Shown: piece after piece, positions 1 to 10,209 of the stretch
Layout: each line of letters starts with the position of its first letter
Numbering within the stretch: the stretch's first letter is position 1
Assembly (NCBI GenBank): GCA_038087015.1
Contig: JASBNA010000056.1
Coordinates: 1-64,000 of the forward strand
Direction: 5' to 3'
DNA length: 64,000 bases
Origin: Cerrena zonata
Taxonomy: Eukaryota; Basidiomycota; Agaricomycetes; Polyporales; Cerrenaceae
Translations under genes and position numbers: made by a program
The notes under the pieces: model-generated
Databases searched by the model: none
What the model was told of the DNA's origin: nothing
Seen by the model: the letters and a program-made list of their open reading frames with translations, nothing else

Positions 1-587
1 TCCGTACATCTAGTATTTAGTTAGGGCAAAAACCTCCGTACATCTAGTATTTAGTTAGGGCAAAAAACCTCCGTACATCTAGTATTTAGTTAGGGCAAAA
101 ACCTCCGTACATCTAGTATTTAGTTAGGGCAAAAAACCTCCGTACATCTAGTATTTAGTTAGGGCAAAAAACCTCCGTACATCTAGTATTTAGTTAGGGC
201 AAAAACCTCCGTACATCTAGTATTTAGTTAGGGCAAAAACCTCCGTACATCTAGTATTTAGTTAGGGCAAAAACCTCCGTACATCTAGTATTTAGTTAGG
301 GCAAAAACCTCCGTACATCTAGTATTTAGTTAGGGCAAAAACCTCCGTACATCTAGTATTTAGTTAGGGCAAAAACCTCCGTACATCTAGTATTTAGTTA
401 GGGCAAAAACCTCCGTACATCTAGTATTTAGTTAGGGCAAAAACCTCCGTACATCTAGTATTTAGTTAGGGCAAAACCCTCCGTACATCTAGTATTTAGT
501 TAGGGCAAAAACCTCCGTACATCTAGTATTTAGTTAGGGCAAAAAAACCTCCGTACATCTAGTATTTAGTTAGGGCAAAAACCTCCT
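1..587. repeat. Putative telomeric repeat array, 34/35-bp unit, about 17 copies
   Basis: About 17 direct copies of a 34-bp unit start at the first base and end near 587. The copies are almost identical except for the A-run after GGGC, which varies from 4 to 7 A, giving periods of 34-37. The reverse complement contains TGTACGGAGG, resembling the TGTACGGAT core (Rap1-binding) of Kluyveromyces and Candida telomeric repeats. That makes the minus strand the likely G strand, as expected for a left chromosome end. Variation confined to one homopolymer could be telomerase slippage or sequencing error. Overall G/C strand bias is weak, so a non-telomeric subtelomeric satellite remains possible. Confidence 0.72.
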
Positions 588-776
588 GTAGACATTTTCC
601 AAGTGCAAGAAACCCTTTCGGATAATGTTCTTCAAATGATCAATGCCCCACCAAAGGATTCTGAGATTCCAATTGCCGATTCAGAAACCTTGACTAAATA
701 TGATGCTTTTCTTTTTGGATGTCCAACTCGTTATGGTAATGCTCCATTCAATCGTGCCATGCACATATTTAATTAG
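588..776 (+). pseudogene. Truncated flavodoxin-like NAD(P)H quinone reductase fragment (Pst2/WrbA family)
   Basis: An open stretch of 62 codons reads straight out of the telomere-like array and stops at TAG 774-776. It carries the family features ETLSDNVL, then TLTKYDAFLFGCPTRYGN, matching the second half of the FMN-binding fold of WrbA/Pst2/Ycp4 proteins (normally about 200 residues). The N-terminal part with the phosphate-binding loop is missing, and similarity ends soon after RYGN. The gene is therefore broken on both sides and probably non-functional. The direct junction with the repeat array suggests a chromosome end formed by telomere addition inside this gene. Confidence 0.75.
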
Positions 777-950
777 ATTGTGTTATTATTCAAAAAAAAG
801 TTTAACAGAAAACTAATTGTTCATTTGTTTTTGAGTTTCCATTAAGCTTCTGAAGATGTTTACGAAGAGCATAACTCTTATGTTTAAATATACTTGATCT
901 GCTCTCATATATCCAAGCACTCAACTTGATGTCATTCCTATTATCATAGA

Positions 951-1259
951 ATGCTATCCATTAGAAAATTAAGTATTATAGTGGCGCTAGCATCATTGGC
1001 GGGTTTAAATATTCATCCCATATTTTTTTTACTTTATGCAATTATTTCGGACGAGATAGCTATTCAAGAGAGGATTCCAATTAATGTGGGAGGCATAGTA
1101 ATAGGGTTTGCTTCACTTCGTACAACTCTTCAAGAATACAATGATATAAGTATCTGTGACTGGGTTAAAACATACCAATGTGCTACACTGTTCTTAGCGT
1201 TTTTTGTTGCTACAATACTTGCAGCTCGTAGGTATCATTCCACTGGAACAGCTTTTTGA
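951..1259 (+). pseudogene. Truncated copy of the killer-toxin-like secreted protein family
   Basis: A 102-codon ORF aligns with residues 10-108 of the 342-residue protein encoded at 2049-3077. Shared landmarks are VALASL, the hydrophobic first segment, NVGG, the GDWVK-like YQCATL block, and a RYHxTGTAF ending. Where the intact paralogue continues into a dibasic site and its C-terminal region, this copy meets a stop codon. It is best read as a 3'-broken paralogue. Sequence from 1260 to 2048 shows no clear continuation. Confidence 0.6.
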
Positions 1260-2048
1260 AGTCATACCCGGACTGCGGTGATAAAGGCGGTAACAGGTAG
1301 AGGATTGGAAGCTTACAAAGCTTATAAGAGGCATTTAGCTAAAGACAATAAGACTTACAAGAAGGTTATAGTTTATTATATTTCTGTCTATGACAAAAAT
1401 AAACATTCTTAAAATAGAAATCTTGTAAATAACTTAATGAATCGTAAAATTTTTTAGAAAGATTATATCAAAGTTACACACTCCCCAAACTAGATACTAT
1501 TTTCAATATGGCTTCGAATATATATTTGTGACTGTGACTATGAGGACACTTCTTTCTTCAGTGATGCTCATAAAAATCTTCAAAATTTAATGGTTGCTCA
1601 TCTCGGAAAGACATATTTGAACGTATTTTCGAACTGTCACCTAAATAGATTTTCAAGAATAGCTTCGGAAAACAGCTCAATAGCCATTTTTAAGACTTAT
1701 GGTTAACAAAACGAAACCCAAACCTACATTGAAGCTTAAACTGTTGTATATCTCTTTAGCTCGTAAAAACATACCCCATCAATTTCGGAAACTAGATTGT
1801 GTTACGGAAAAACTTTGTGTTGCTGCAAAATATACGAAAAAATATGCCAAGTTTAGACTTATTTTGCAAAATACTTCAAACAAAGCCTTCGTGTTTATAC
1901 AAATAGACTTACTCCTGCTGTGAGCATTTTGAAAGGATTGATGATGAACTTAGAGTCAAAATAATATAAAAAGATACACTTTCAACTTCCATTTGAAACT
2001 GGTTGATTAGAATAATAAATCTTTAACTTAAAACTCAATTTCTAGAAA
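1260..2048. other. Subtelomeric non-coding stretch between the two toxin-like copies
   Basis: No convincing gene is visible. A 74-codon ORF at 1699-1923 is basic, lacks recognisable motifs and has no paralogue support. The region may hold decayed 3' sequence of the broken copy at 951-1259, and the 5' regulatory region of the gene at 2049. Confidence 0.4.
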
Positions 2049-3077
2049 ATGCCACTATTAAATGTTTCAACCACAAAAATTTTTTTGTTAGTGGCTTTGG
2101 CATCACTGGTAGGATATTGTATTTTGCCAACAATATTTTTATTCTACGGTATTTTTTCTCATTTGTTAGCGGTACAAGGTGGAGATAGGATAGCTGCGAA
2201 TGTAGGAGGTGCAACTCTGGGTCTTACAGCGTTTGGAACTGTCCTATCGAACTGCAGAGATGCAAGCACTGGTGATTGGGTAAAAATATATCAGTGTGCT
2301 ACACTGGTTTTAGCATCTACCATTGCTACAGGTTTGGCAGCCCACAGGTACCATACAACTGGTACTGCTTTCAAAAAGCGTGAAGACTTAATTAACCTAA
2401 TCAGCTCTGATTTTGGAAGCAAGCAAGTGGAGATTTGTAATGGTAGCAGTTGGATGGCTGATTTGATAGATATCACGCACAGCCAGTTAAAGGTTAGAGA
2501 TGATAGCTGGAATCTGGACAGTCAAGAGCTTATCCTGAACATGACCTACTTTGTTGAAAATTGGGCTAATTATAATTCGTCAGATATAAGGGCTGACTCG
2601 ACAGAGAAGAGGGGTGAAATAGAAGTAGAGTCATTACATGCAATAATCTCAGAACGCAACGATGGGCTGTTGGGAATTATACCAATTAATGACACGGTGC
2701 TTGAATACTATAGATCAGGAATCCATCGTCGAGATGGTTATACAGGTTACGACTTGACGGCTGGGGCAATCACGGTATATGCCAATTCTGATCCGGTTTG
2801 CTATTGGGAAGATGCAGTTAATTGGGCCACCAGCATATATGATGACCCTGAAGAACGATATGTTTATTTTTATGAGAAGCTAGAAAAGCTTTTTGGAGCA
2901 GATTACGATATATTAGCAGTATCACTTAGCCAAAAATGGAATGGCTTGGATGGACAATTCATAGCAAGGAGCTATTCACACAGATATACAGACTGGGAAA
3001 GAGGTCTAAACTGGTGCTTTGGGCCTTACAAAAGTAATTGCAAGGGGACTCATAATGCAGTCGTTGGCTCGTTTTAA
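2049..3077 (+). CDS. Secreted/membrane protein with killer-preprotoxin-like architecture, 342 aa
   Basis: I do not recognise a domain with certainty. What is visible: an N-terminal hydrophobic segment (about residues 11-42), a Cys at 69 and 83 flanking GDW, a second hydrophobic segment (about 83-98), and a soluble C-terminal region with Cys at 130, 251, 323 and 331. There are three dibasic Kex2-type sites: KKR 109-111, KR 187-188, RR 227-228. NxS/T sites occur near residues 131, 164, 175 and 214. Length, two hydrophobic blocks, Kex2-type sites and a Cys-containing C-terminal region resemble K1-like chromosomal killer preprotoxins found in subtelomeres of several yeasts; this is inference from architecture. 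Truncated relatives lie at 951-1259 and in the flanks of both adhesin genes. A non-toxin subtelomeric secreted protein is the main alternative. Confidence 0.5.
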   Translation: MPLLNVSTTKIFLLVALASLVGYCILPTIFLFYGIFSHLLAVQGGDRIAANVGGATLGLTAFGTVLSNCRDASTGDWVKIYQCATLVLASTIATGLAAHRYHTTGTAFKKREDLINLISSDFGSKQVEICNGSSWMADLIDITHSQLKVRDDSWNLDSQELILNMTYFVENWANYNSSDIRADSTEKRGEIEVESLHAIISERNDGLLGIIPINDTVLEYYRSGIHRRDGYTGYDLTAGAITVYANSDPVCYWEDAVNWATSIYDDPEERYVYFYEKLEKLFGADYDILAVSLSQKWNGLDGQFIARSYSHRYTDWERGLNWCFGPYKSNCKGTHNAVVGSF

Positions 3078-3784
3078 GGATCCCATCATGGACATTATTA
3101 AGTTCGTTATATCTTTAGATAGTCTACAATCGATGTTCAGAGATATTAGGCCCGTGGTACAATATTTAAGTATTTTCTCATGGAAAACAAGTTAGTCTAA
3201 TCTTTATCTCTGTGTTGTATATACTTGTTTTATTAATCTAAAATACAAAAATTGCAACTATTAAAAGTTATAAAACCCAATAATGTTTTACTAATTGTAA
3301 TATATATAGCTTTCAAAATTCATTTAAGTGTTTTATAGAACACTTATATTGATGATAATAATAATAAGATAGTAATTAATAATATTGTTAGTTGGTATAG
3401 AAAGAAGTAAACTAAACAATTAGTATCTACATAACTTAGAGTTGCAAATCTAAAAGTGCAGTTTACAAGTGCTACGCAAAGTATTTAGTTTTGCATATAT
3501 TGCAAAAAATTTGCAGCAAATTTTGAGAATTTTACAATTTATATCACTAATCCAACGTCCGAAGAATTTTAGACGAAGCTATCTATCTTACAAATGAATT
3601 ATTCAAGCAAGCATATTATGGTCTCTACAATGATGTTTACATACAAAAACCTATTTTTGAGGATTTTGTTAGATACTTTAATGAGGTGTCATATATTTTT
3701 ATATACAAGACAATTAGGTTGAAGTATGAATATGAATAAATGGGTTTTTGAAAGAAAAACCGGCAATGCAAGTGCTTTTAAAGC
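3078..3784. other. Intergenic AT-rich sequence between convergent genes
   Basis: Nothing gene-like is seen. From about 3470 the sequence is duplicated at about 9895 (TTTAGTTTTGCATATATTGC and what follows, including GAAGAATTTTAGACGAAGC). That marks the left boundary of the tandem segmental duplication containing the adhesin genes. Confidence 0.5.
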
Positions 3785-6700
3785 TTAAAGAATAAATAAT
3801 CCAAGAATAATGGAGGCTGCTGAGTAGAGTATCATATGTCCATTAACTCTTGCAGCAGATCCTTCATTAACATATGGAACAAATGGAGCCGAGGAGGCAC
3901 TACTTGATGATTGATGAGAAAAGTCTGTAGTTCTGCTTTGATAATCCACAGTTGTTTGAGTATTGCTACCGCCACTTGAACCTTTACCAGCAGAGGCATC
4001 CAGAGGAGATGCAGGTTGAGCCGTAACAAGTGTTGTTGGAGTGGCCATACCTTCGGTATATGGATTCTCACGATTTTCATTTGTATCAGCGCTAGGTTCA
4101 GAAACAAGCGTTAAACTGTTACTACTAGGATGAGTAGTTGTTCCAGAAACTGCTGCGGGATTAGTCGCAGTACCATCATCACCACCATATACTTCATCAG
4201 CATTACCTGATGCAACAGGAAGGCCTGAAGTAGTACCAGTGGTTAAAGTATTGACACTAGCAATACTTTCATTTGAATCTCCTGAGGTTGCTATCCCAGA
4301 GGTTGCAGCTGTTTGAGTACGACTTATTTCATCACTAGAAGAAGAAGTGGTAGGAACAGTTAAAGTTTGGAATGTTTTTGCAATATCATTGTCAGAGTCG
4401 GAAACAGAGTCAGCTTTACTTGTGATAGTAGAAACTACCGGTACACCAGTTGTGAAAATTGACAAGGTTTCAGTACTGCTAATACCTTCTTCTGTAGTTG
4501 TAGGAGATGATGCAACAGGATCTGTAACAGTCGAAAAATCTAAGAGATTTTCACCATTGTCAACATCTTGAGTACTAACACCAGTAAATGTGGATACCAC
4601 TGGAACACCTGGGGTAGTAAAAGTAAGGGTAGTAGAAACCTGAGGAGGAACGGAAACACTAATGATTTCAGTGGATACATCTGGTGGACTAACCTCAGTG
4701 GTATCATCTTGTACCCAAGTTACATCCAGGGAAGATAACGTTGAGATGACCGGAAATGTTGTAGTTGGAATGATAGTGGTGATGCTACTTAAAGTAGTTG
4801 GACCAGATGGCGCAAACGAAATGATCGATGTAATTTCCACAGTAGCACTGCTTTGAGTTGGAATAATGATGGCAGAAGAGGTAGAAGAATTAGCTGCAGC
4901 AGATGGAGCAAATGGAATGACAGATGTAACATCCACAGTAGCAGTACTTGTGGTTGGAATAATGATGGCAGAAGATGATGAAGAATTAGTTGGAACAGTT
5001 GAAGAAGTACCTGGAGCGCTTGAAGAAGTACCTGGAGCGCTTGAAGAAGTACCTGGAGCGCTTGCACTAGTGGTTGGAGCAGCTGAAGAAGTACCTGGAG
5101 CGCTTGCACTAGTGGTTGGAGCAGCTGAAGAAATGGTACCAGATGAAGCAAAAGAAATGATTGATGTAATATCCACAGTAGCAGTACTTTGAGTTGGAGT
5201 GATAATGGCAGAAGAAGTAGAAGAATTAGCTGCAGCAGATGGAGCAAGCGGAATGATCGATGTAGTATCCACAGTAGCAGTGCTTTGAGTTGGAGTAATG
5301 ATTGCAATAGAGGTAGAATTAACTGAAGCACTTGAAATGATTGGAGCACTTGAAGAAATAGTTGGAGCAAACGAAATGATTGATGTAAGATCCACAGTAG
5401 CAGTACTTTGAGTTGGAGTAATGATGGTAGAAGATGATGAAGAATTAGTTGGAACAGTTGAAGAAGTACCTGCAGCGCTTGAAGAAGTACCTGCAGCGCT
5501 TGCACTAGTGGTTGGAGCAGCTGAAGAAATGCTACCAGATGAAGCAAAAGAAATGATTGATGTAATATCCACAGTAGCAGTACTTTGAGTTGGAGTGATG
5601 ATGGCAGAAGAGGATGAAGAATTGGTTGGAACAGTTGAAGTGATTGGGACACTCGAAGAAGTAGTTGGATAACGCGACACGGTGAATGTAAAATCGATAG
5701 TGGGGGTAGTTCGAGAAATAATGGCAATAGAGGTAGAATTAACTGAAGCAGATGAGGAAGTGGTTGGAGCAAACGAAATGATTGATGTGATATCCACAGT
5801 GGCAGTACTTTGAGTTGGAGTGACGATGGAAGAAGAGGATGAAGAATTAACTGAAGCAGATGAGGAAGTGGTTGGAGCAAATGAAATGACAGATGTAACA
5901 TCCACAGTAGCAGTGCTTTGAGTTGGAGTAATGATGGCAATAGAAGTAGAATTAACTGAAGCAGTTAAAGAAGTGGTTGGAACAGTTGAAGAAGTGGTTG
6001 GAGCAAACGAAATGATTGATGTAATATCCACAGTGGCAGTACTTGAGGTTGGAATAATGATGGCAGAAGAGGTAGAAGAATTAGCTGCAGCAGATGGAGC
6101 AAATGGAATGACAGAGGTAACATCCACAGTAGCAGTGCTTTGAATTGGAGTATTGATGGCAGAAGAAGTAGAAGAATTAGTTGGATAACGCGACACGGTG
6201 AATGTAAAATCGATAGTGGGGGTAGTTCGAGAAATAATGGCAATAGAGGTAGAATTAACTGAAGCAGATGAAGAAGTGGTTGGAGCAAACAAAATTATTG
6301 ATGTGATATCCACAGTAGCAGTACTTTGAGTTGGAATAATGATGGCAGAAGAGGTAGAAGAATTAGCTGCAGCAGATGGAGCGAATGGAATGACAGATGT
6401 AACATCCACGGTAGCAGTACTTGTGGTTGGAGCAGATGGAGCAAATGGAATGACAGATGTAACATCCACGGTAGCAGTACTTGAGGTTGGAGCAGATGGA
6501 GCAAATGGAATGACAGATGTAACATCCACGGTAGCAGTACTTGTGGTTGGAGCAGATGGAGCAAATGGAATGACAGATGTAATATCCACGGTAGCAGTAC
6601 TTGTGGTTGGAGCAGATGGAGCAAATGGAATGACAGATGTAATATCCACAGTAGCAGTAGTTTCAGTAGAGGTTGCAGAACTAGAACTTTTGCCAGTGGA

Positions 6701-7570
6701 AGTAGTAGAGCTAGAAGTTTTGATAGTAGAAGTTGTTGAACTAGTAGTTTTGGCAGTAGATGTTTTGGTGGTAGAAGTTTTGACAGTAGATGTTTTGGCA
6801 GTAGAAGTTTTGACAGTAGATGTTTTGACAGTAGATGTTTTGGCAGTAGATGTTTTGACAGTAGATGTTTTGGCAGTAGATGTTTTGGCAGTAGATGTTT
6901 TGACAGTAGAAGTTGCAGAAGGATTAGGACAACCAGCTTCCCAACAAACTTCTGGAGCATCAGCAGCGGCTCCGCAATTGAAAAGGTAGGTATAATCAGT
7001 TGAATAAGGCCAGGAAGAACATTCTGAGGCACTGTGACTGTCATCTTCCCAACTACACCAATTGAAATGAACTTGGAAAGAAGGAACACAGAAACTATCA
7101 CCTAAAGGTCTGGCTTTAATCAATACTGTAAGAGCAAAATGTGAAGGATCATCAATTAAATCAACTTGACCTTTTTTATAAACGTAAAATTCACCAGAAA
7201 TATAATCATTTGGAGTAAGTAAACCTAAGAAACGAATTTTAGAAAGAGCATCAAAAGACATTGTAGCAGTAGTATGAACATCAATAGTAACTTCATAAAC
7301 ATCATTATATGCATGGCTTACTTGAGTTACTTTGATATCAGCTGGTGGGTAGTTGTATTGACCAGGTCTTGAGGTGAAGTCGCCATCACAAGCATCGTGT
7401 AAGCTACTACTCAAGCATGTACTACCGCGTTCAGTACCTTCTATAACATTAACAACGTTAGTGAAAGCCAAAGCATTCAAAATGAAATAGAGAAAGATGA
7501 TAGACAGATTTATTTTCATGATGGACATTGGATACAAGAAGATGAAAGGTTTCTTGCAAAACTGTTCCAA
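3785..7570 (-). CDS. GPI-anchored adhesin with Ser/Thr-rich tandem repeats (Flo11-like N-terminal domain), copy 1
   Basis: This 1261-residue cell-wall protein probably mediates adhesion or flocculation. The likely start is the Met at residue 15 or 18 (7528 or 7519), because the paralogue begins close to the same MKINLSIIFLYFILNALAF signal peptide. Next comes a domain of about 175 residues with eight Cys, including CSSWPYSTDYTYLF and CWEAGCP, which I tentatively assign to the Flo11 domain. A long stalk follows: KTSTAK/KTSTVK hexapeptides, five 20-residue units around TATVDVTSVIPFAPSAPTTS, then irregular TATVDITSIISFAP units. The C terminus has a GPI signal: small residues in NEGSAARVNG, then a hydrophobic tail ending LGLFIL. 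The repeats leave the opposite strand open, producing spurious antisense ORFs. Confidence 0.85.
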   Translation of the reverse strand: MEQFCKKPFIFLYPMSIMKINLSIIFLYFILNALAFTNVVNVIEGTERGSTCLSSSLHDACDGDFTSRPGQYNYPPADIKVTQVSHAYNDVYEVTIDVHTTATMSFDALSKIRFLGLLTPNDYISGEFYVYKKGQVDLIDDPSHFALTVLIKARPLGDSFCVPSFQVHFNWCSWEDDSHSASECSSWPYSTDYTYLFNCGAAADAPEVCWEAGCPNPSATSTVKTSTAKTSTAKTSTVKTSTAKTSTVKTSTVKTSTAKTSTVKTSTTKTSTAKTTSSTTSTIKTSSSTTSTGKSSSSATSTETTATVDITSVIPFAPSAPTTSTATVDITSVIPFAPSAPTTSTATVDVTSVIPFAPSAPTSSTATVDVTSVIPFAPSAPTTSTATVDVTSVIPFAPSAAANSSTSSAIIIPTQSTATVDITSIILFAPTTSSSASVNSTSIAIISRTTPTIDFTFTVSRYPTNSSTSSAINTPIQSTATVDVTSVIPFAPSAAANSSTSSAIIIPTSSTATVDITSIISFAPTTSSTVPTTSLTASVNSTSIAIITPTQSTATVDVTSVISFAPTTSSSASVNSSSSSSIVTPTQSTATVDITSIISFAPTTSSSASVNSTSIAIISRTTPTIDFTFTVSRYPTTSSSVPITSTVPTNSSSSSAIITPTQSTATVDITSIISFASSGSISSAAPTTSASAAGTSSSAAGTSSTVPTNSSSSSTIITPTQSTATVDLTSIISFAPTISSSAPIISSASVNSTSIAIITPTQSTATVDTTSIIPLAPSAAANSSTSSAIITPTQSTATVDITSIISFASSGTISSAAPTTSASAPGTSSAAPTTSASAPGTSSSAPGTSSSAPGTSSTVPTNSSSSSAIIIPTTSTATVDVTSVIPFAPSAAANSSTSSAIIIPTQSSATVEITSIISFAPSGPTTLSSITTIIPTTTFPVISTLSSLDVTWVQDDTTEVSPPDVSTEIISVSVPPQVSTTLTFTTPGVPVVSTFTGVSTQDVDNGENLLDFSTVTDPVASSPTTTEEGISSTETLSIFTTGVPVVSTITSKADSVSDSDNDIAKTFQTLTVPTTSSSSDEISRTQTAATSGIATSGDSNESIASVNTLTTGTTSGLPVASGNADEVYGGDDGTATNPAAVSGTTTHPSSNSLTLVSEPSADTNENRENPYTEGMATPTTLVTAQPASPLDASAGKGSSGGSNTQTTVDYQSRTTDFSHQSSSSASSAPFVPYVNEGSAARVNGHMILYSAASIILGLFIL
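6363..6910 (-). repeat. In-frame tandem repeats inside adhesin 1 (60-bp and 18-bp units)
   Basis: From about 6363 to 6660 there are five near-identical 60-bp units, each encoding 20 residues around TATVDVTSVIPFAP. From about 6740 to 6910 an 18-bp unit encoding KTSTAK or KTSTVK is iterated roughly nine times. Both keep the reading frame, so unit-number changes would alter stalk length without breaking the gene, as known for yeast FLO genes. Confidence 0.85.
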
Positions 7571-7898
7571 ATTGCAGCTATTATATATTCTGTCATAATC
7601 ATCGCTCTATTAGAATTTTCATACGGAAAACCAAAGGAACAACCGAATCCAAGTAAGAAAAAGAAACAAAATAACATAAAAAGAAATTATTAAGGTTTGA
7701 GACAAAACGTTTTGGGAAATAATGATGCACCGAAGAATCCAAAACGATGAGATGCTTCAAAGATCTTTATAATCATTATTCTATTATACTGCAAATTTCA
7801 ATACGGAAAAACTAAAGGAACAACCGAAACTTGAAAAAGAAACAAAATAACAAAAAATAAGACAATTAACCTTTGAGAATAGACGTTCTGGAAGCATT

Positions 7899-8082
7899 GA
7901 TGCACAGAAGAACCATAAGCTGATGCATAGAAGAATCATAAGCTGATGCATAGAAGAATCATAAGCTGATGCATAGAAGAATCATAAGCTGATGCATAGA
8001 AGAATCATAAACTGATGCATAGAACAATCATAAACTGATGCGTAGAACAATCATAAACTGATGCGTAGAACAATTATAAACG
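7899..8082. repeat. 23-bp tandem repeat, about 8 units
   Basis: Eight consecutive units related to GATGCATAGAAGAATCATAAG(CT) start at 7899, 7922, 7945, 7968, 7991, 8014, 8037 and 8060, diverging towards the right (GCGTAGAACAAT). Copy 2 of the segmental duplication has only one recognisable unit near 13800, so expansion happened after duplication. It lies about 330-510 bp upstream of adhesin 1. Confidence 0.9.
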
Positions 8083-9454
8083 ACGGGATGCCTCATAAAT
8101 CTTTATGAAACGTTCGAGACTATTCACCGGCAAGAAAAAAAAAATAGCAGTGCAGCAATTTTTTGTGATTTATAAAGAGAAACACCATAACAAATAACCA
8201 AGATAATAGCAGGGCAATGGGATTATTGAATCTTGAATTTGAAATATTATTCAACCTAATAGAATATTTATCAAACATTGAAATATTATTTGATCAATAT
8301 ATTGGTGGGCAAGATCGTGATTTTTTTGACGATCTGTCAAAAGATCGTTTATAGATCGTAAATTTAGCCTAATTTACATAGGGTAGCTATTGTATATCTT
8401 TTGTACCAAATAGGTGAAAGGATATATGGATACAAGAGGTACATAATTTAATTGCCAACCTTTTATTTCTGTTATTTCATTATTTCCACTAGACTCTTTG
8501 CAGCATGAGTTTCGATGCATTTCTTTTTCTTCCATATTAGTATTTGTCCGACCAGCCTTTCAAAACCTAAAGTTTGATTCTGGGTAATTTAATTCAGGGA
8601 AAGTGCAATCAGGTGAGGATATTTAGTTCAGATGAGAAATAAGGAGCACAAAATCTTCAAAGTGAAAGCAGATTATGATGTCATCACATTATATTGGGAG
8701 GCATTGGATTTGCTTAGTCTTATGATGAACCATCTTATTATTATCTGCTATCCAGAACTCTTCTTCCACTCAGGTGATGTAAAGGAGTATTTTTTTTTTT
8801 TTTTCTTTTCAAAAAGTGTTTTGGAATTTTCAAGATGTCGTCTTTGGAATTTTTAAAATGTCGCAGCTTTTTGTCGCTATGTGATAGTTAATATATGAAT
8901 AAAATAGTTGAACAAGACATGGACATTAGGTTATGTGGGTACGTAGGTAGTATCAATGAAGCTCATAATTATGGTTTTGATTCGAAGACAGTGATAGAGT
9001 CAGATCGACTAGATAATTTGTATAATAATGATCACCGAGGTTATGGATATGAAGAAGACAAAATTGAAAATTTAAGAAAGAATCTGAAGAACTAAAGGAA
9101 AAAGATAATGCTATATAAATAGCACCTATACTTATTAATACTGCGATGTTTCACCGGGTTATTCGACACTTAACGTATATGTCAGATACGAGAATAAAAG
9201 TATACCACATACTTTCATTTTAAAAACCGAAATAGATACTTACTCAAGTTTTCATAGAAAAATAGATGCATCGGAGTTGTCTTCAATATAGCTGGCTACA
9301 AGATCTCTTTTTTGAACAGTTGATTCTTCTGTAGTATTAACCGTCACTTTTTATGGCAAATATATACCTTATCTTTCTTTTGCACGCTTATTAAGTGCAA
9401 ATCGATTTTTGCTTACATTTGCACCCAAATACAAATTCGCAGGAAGAATTATCT

Positions 9455-9560
9455 TAACTTTTTTTGCAGCTACAACACTTGCAGCTCCAGGTAGCAACCA
9501 ACTGGGATACCTTTCTGAGGTTAAAGAATTGCAGAGCTTCGGTAATAAATACTATCAAAG
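9455..9560 (+). pseudogene. Relic of the killer-toxin-like family
   Basis: The DNA TTTTTTGCAGCTACAACACT followed by TGCAGCTC, then a TGGGATACCTTT stretch, matches the part of the toxin-like genes encoding FVATILAA...TGTAF (1200-1257 in the broken copy). No open reading frame of useful length survives. An equivalent relic is at about 15075-15130. The match is short, so this is a moderate-confidence homology call. Confidence 0.45.
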
Positions 9561-9816
9561 GTATTGAGGTGAATAATTATCTTCTGTTTATTTTCATTGA
9601 GACTTCGCTGTTACAAATGAGCTGTGATGAACATCTTGACATGAAAATAACAGAAAATGATACACAAATCCCAATTTTTTAATGGCGCTTTTTCATCTTT
9701 AGCACCTCCAAACTCGTTCTAATGAGTTTGTTCCTAACGTTGCAACTGCGAACGGAACCATTTTAAGCTGCGAAAATTAATCTGCAAAAAATTAATACTA
9801 TCAAAACCGCAGAATA

Positions 9817-9893
9817 GTTCCCCGTCAACAAGTGTAGTAATAGTTCCCCGTCAACAAGTGTAGCAATAGTCCCCGTCAACAAGTGTAGCAATA
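9817..9893. repeat. 26-bp tandem repeat, 3 units
   Basis: Three consecutive copies of a unit related to GTTCCCCGTCAACAAGTGTA plus GTAATA (the third is one base shorter). They sit at the junction between copies 1 and 2 of the segmental duplication. Confidence 0.85.
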
Positions 9894-10209
9894 GTTGCGA
9901 GAAGAGCATTTAGTTTTGTATATTGCAAAAAATTTGCAACAAAACTTGAGAAATTTACAATGTAGATCACTAATCCAACGTCGGAAGAATTTTAGACGAA
10001 GCTATCTATCTTACAAATGAATTATTCAAGTAAGCACCATAATATTTTGGCCTCTACAATGATGTTTATATACAAAAACCTATTTTTGAGAATTTTTTGA
10101 TTTAATTAGGCGTCATACATTTTTATATACGAGACATTTGATTGAACTATGAATATAAATGGACGGGTATTTTTGATGGAAAAAACGATGATTCAAGTGC
10201 TTTTAAAGC

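Larger units (their letters stand above)
3470..9820. repeat. Segmental duplication, copy 1 (adhesin gene plus flank)
   Basis: This block and 9895-15500 share order and sequence: a common 3' flank, an adhesin gene on the minus strand, the same upstream sequence, a block containing GATCACCGAGGTTATGGATATGAA-like sequence, and a relic of the toxin-like family. Copy 1 is longer because it carries an expanded 23-bp tandem repeat and longer coding repeats. Divergence is considerable outside the coding ends, so the duplication is not recent. Confidence 0.75.
7571..10209. other. Adhesin 1 upstream region and duplicated flank with gene relics
   Basis: No intact gene is supported. The region contains the adhesin promoter, a 23-bp tandem repeat (7899-8082), a stretch conserved with 14050-14200, and a short ORF at 8895-9095. 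The homologous stretch of that ORF near 14590-14780 is frame-broken. A relic matching the toxin-like family lies near 9462-9545 (AATTLAA-like reading). A three-unit 26-bp repeat lies at 9817-9893. Confidence 0.5.

Noticed and set aside
1..587. CRISPR array interpretation of the terminal repeats
   Set aside because: Units are contiguous with no spacers, and the genome is eukaryotic.
1699..1923. 74-codon plus-strand ORF between the toxin-like copies
   Set aside because: Basic, AT-driven composition, no motif and no paralogue in the duplicated flanks.
4789..7101. Leu-rich minus-strand ORFs in a second frame of adhesin 1
   Set aside because: Frame-shifted reading of the same in-frame repeats; composition is artefactual.
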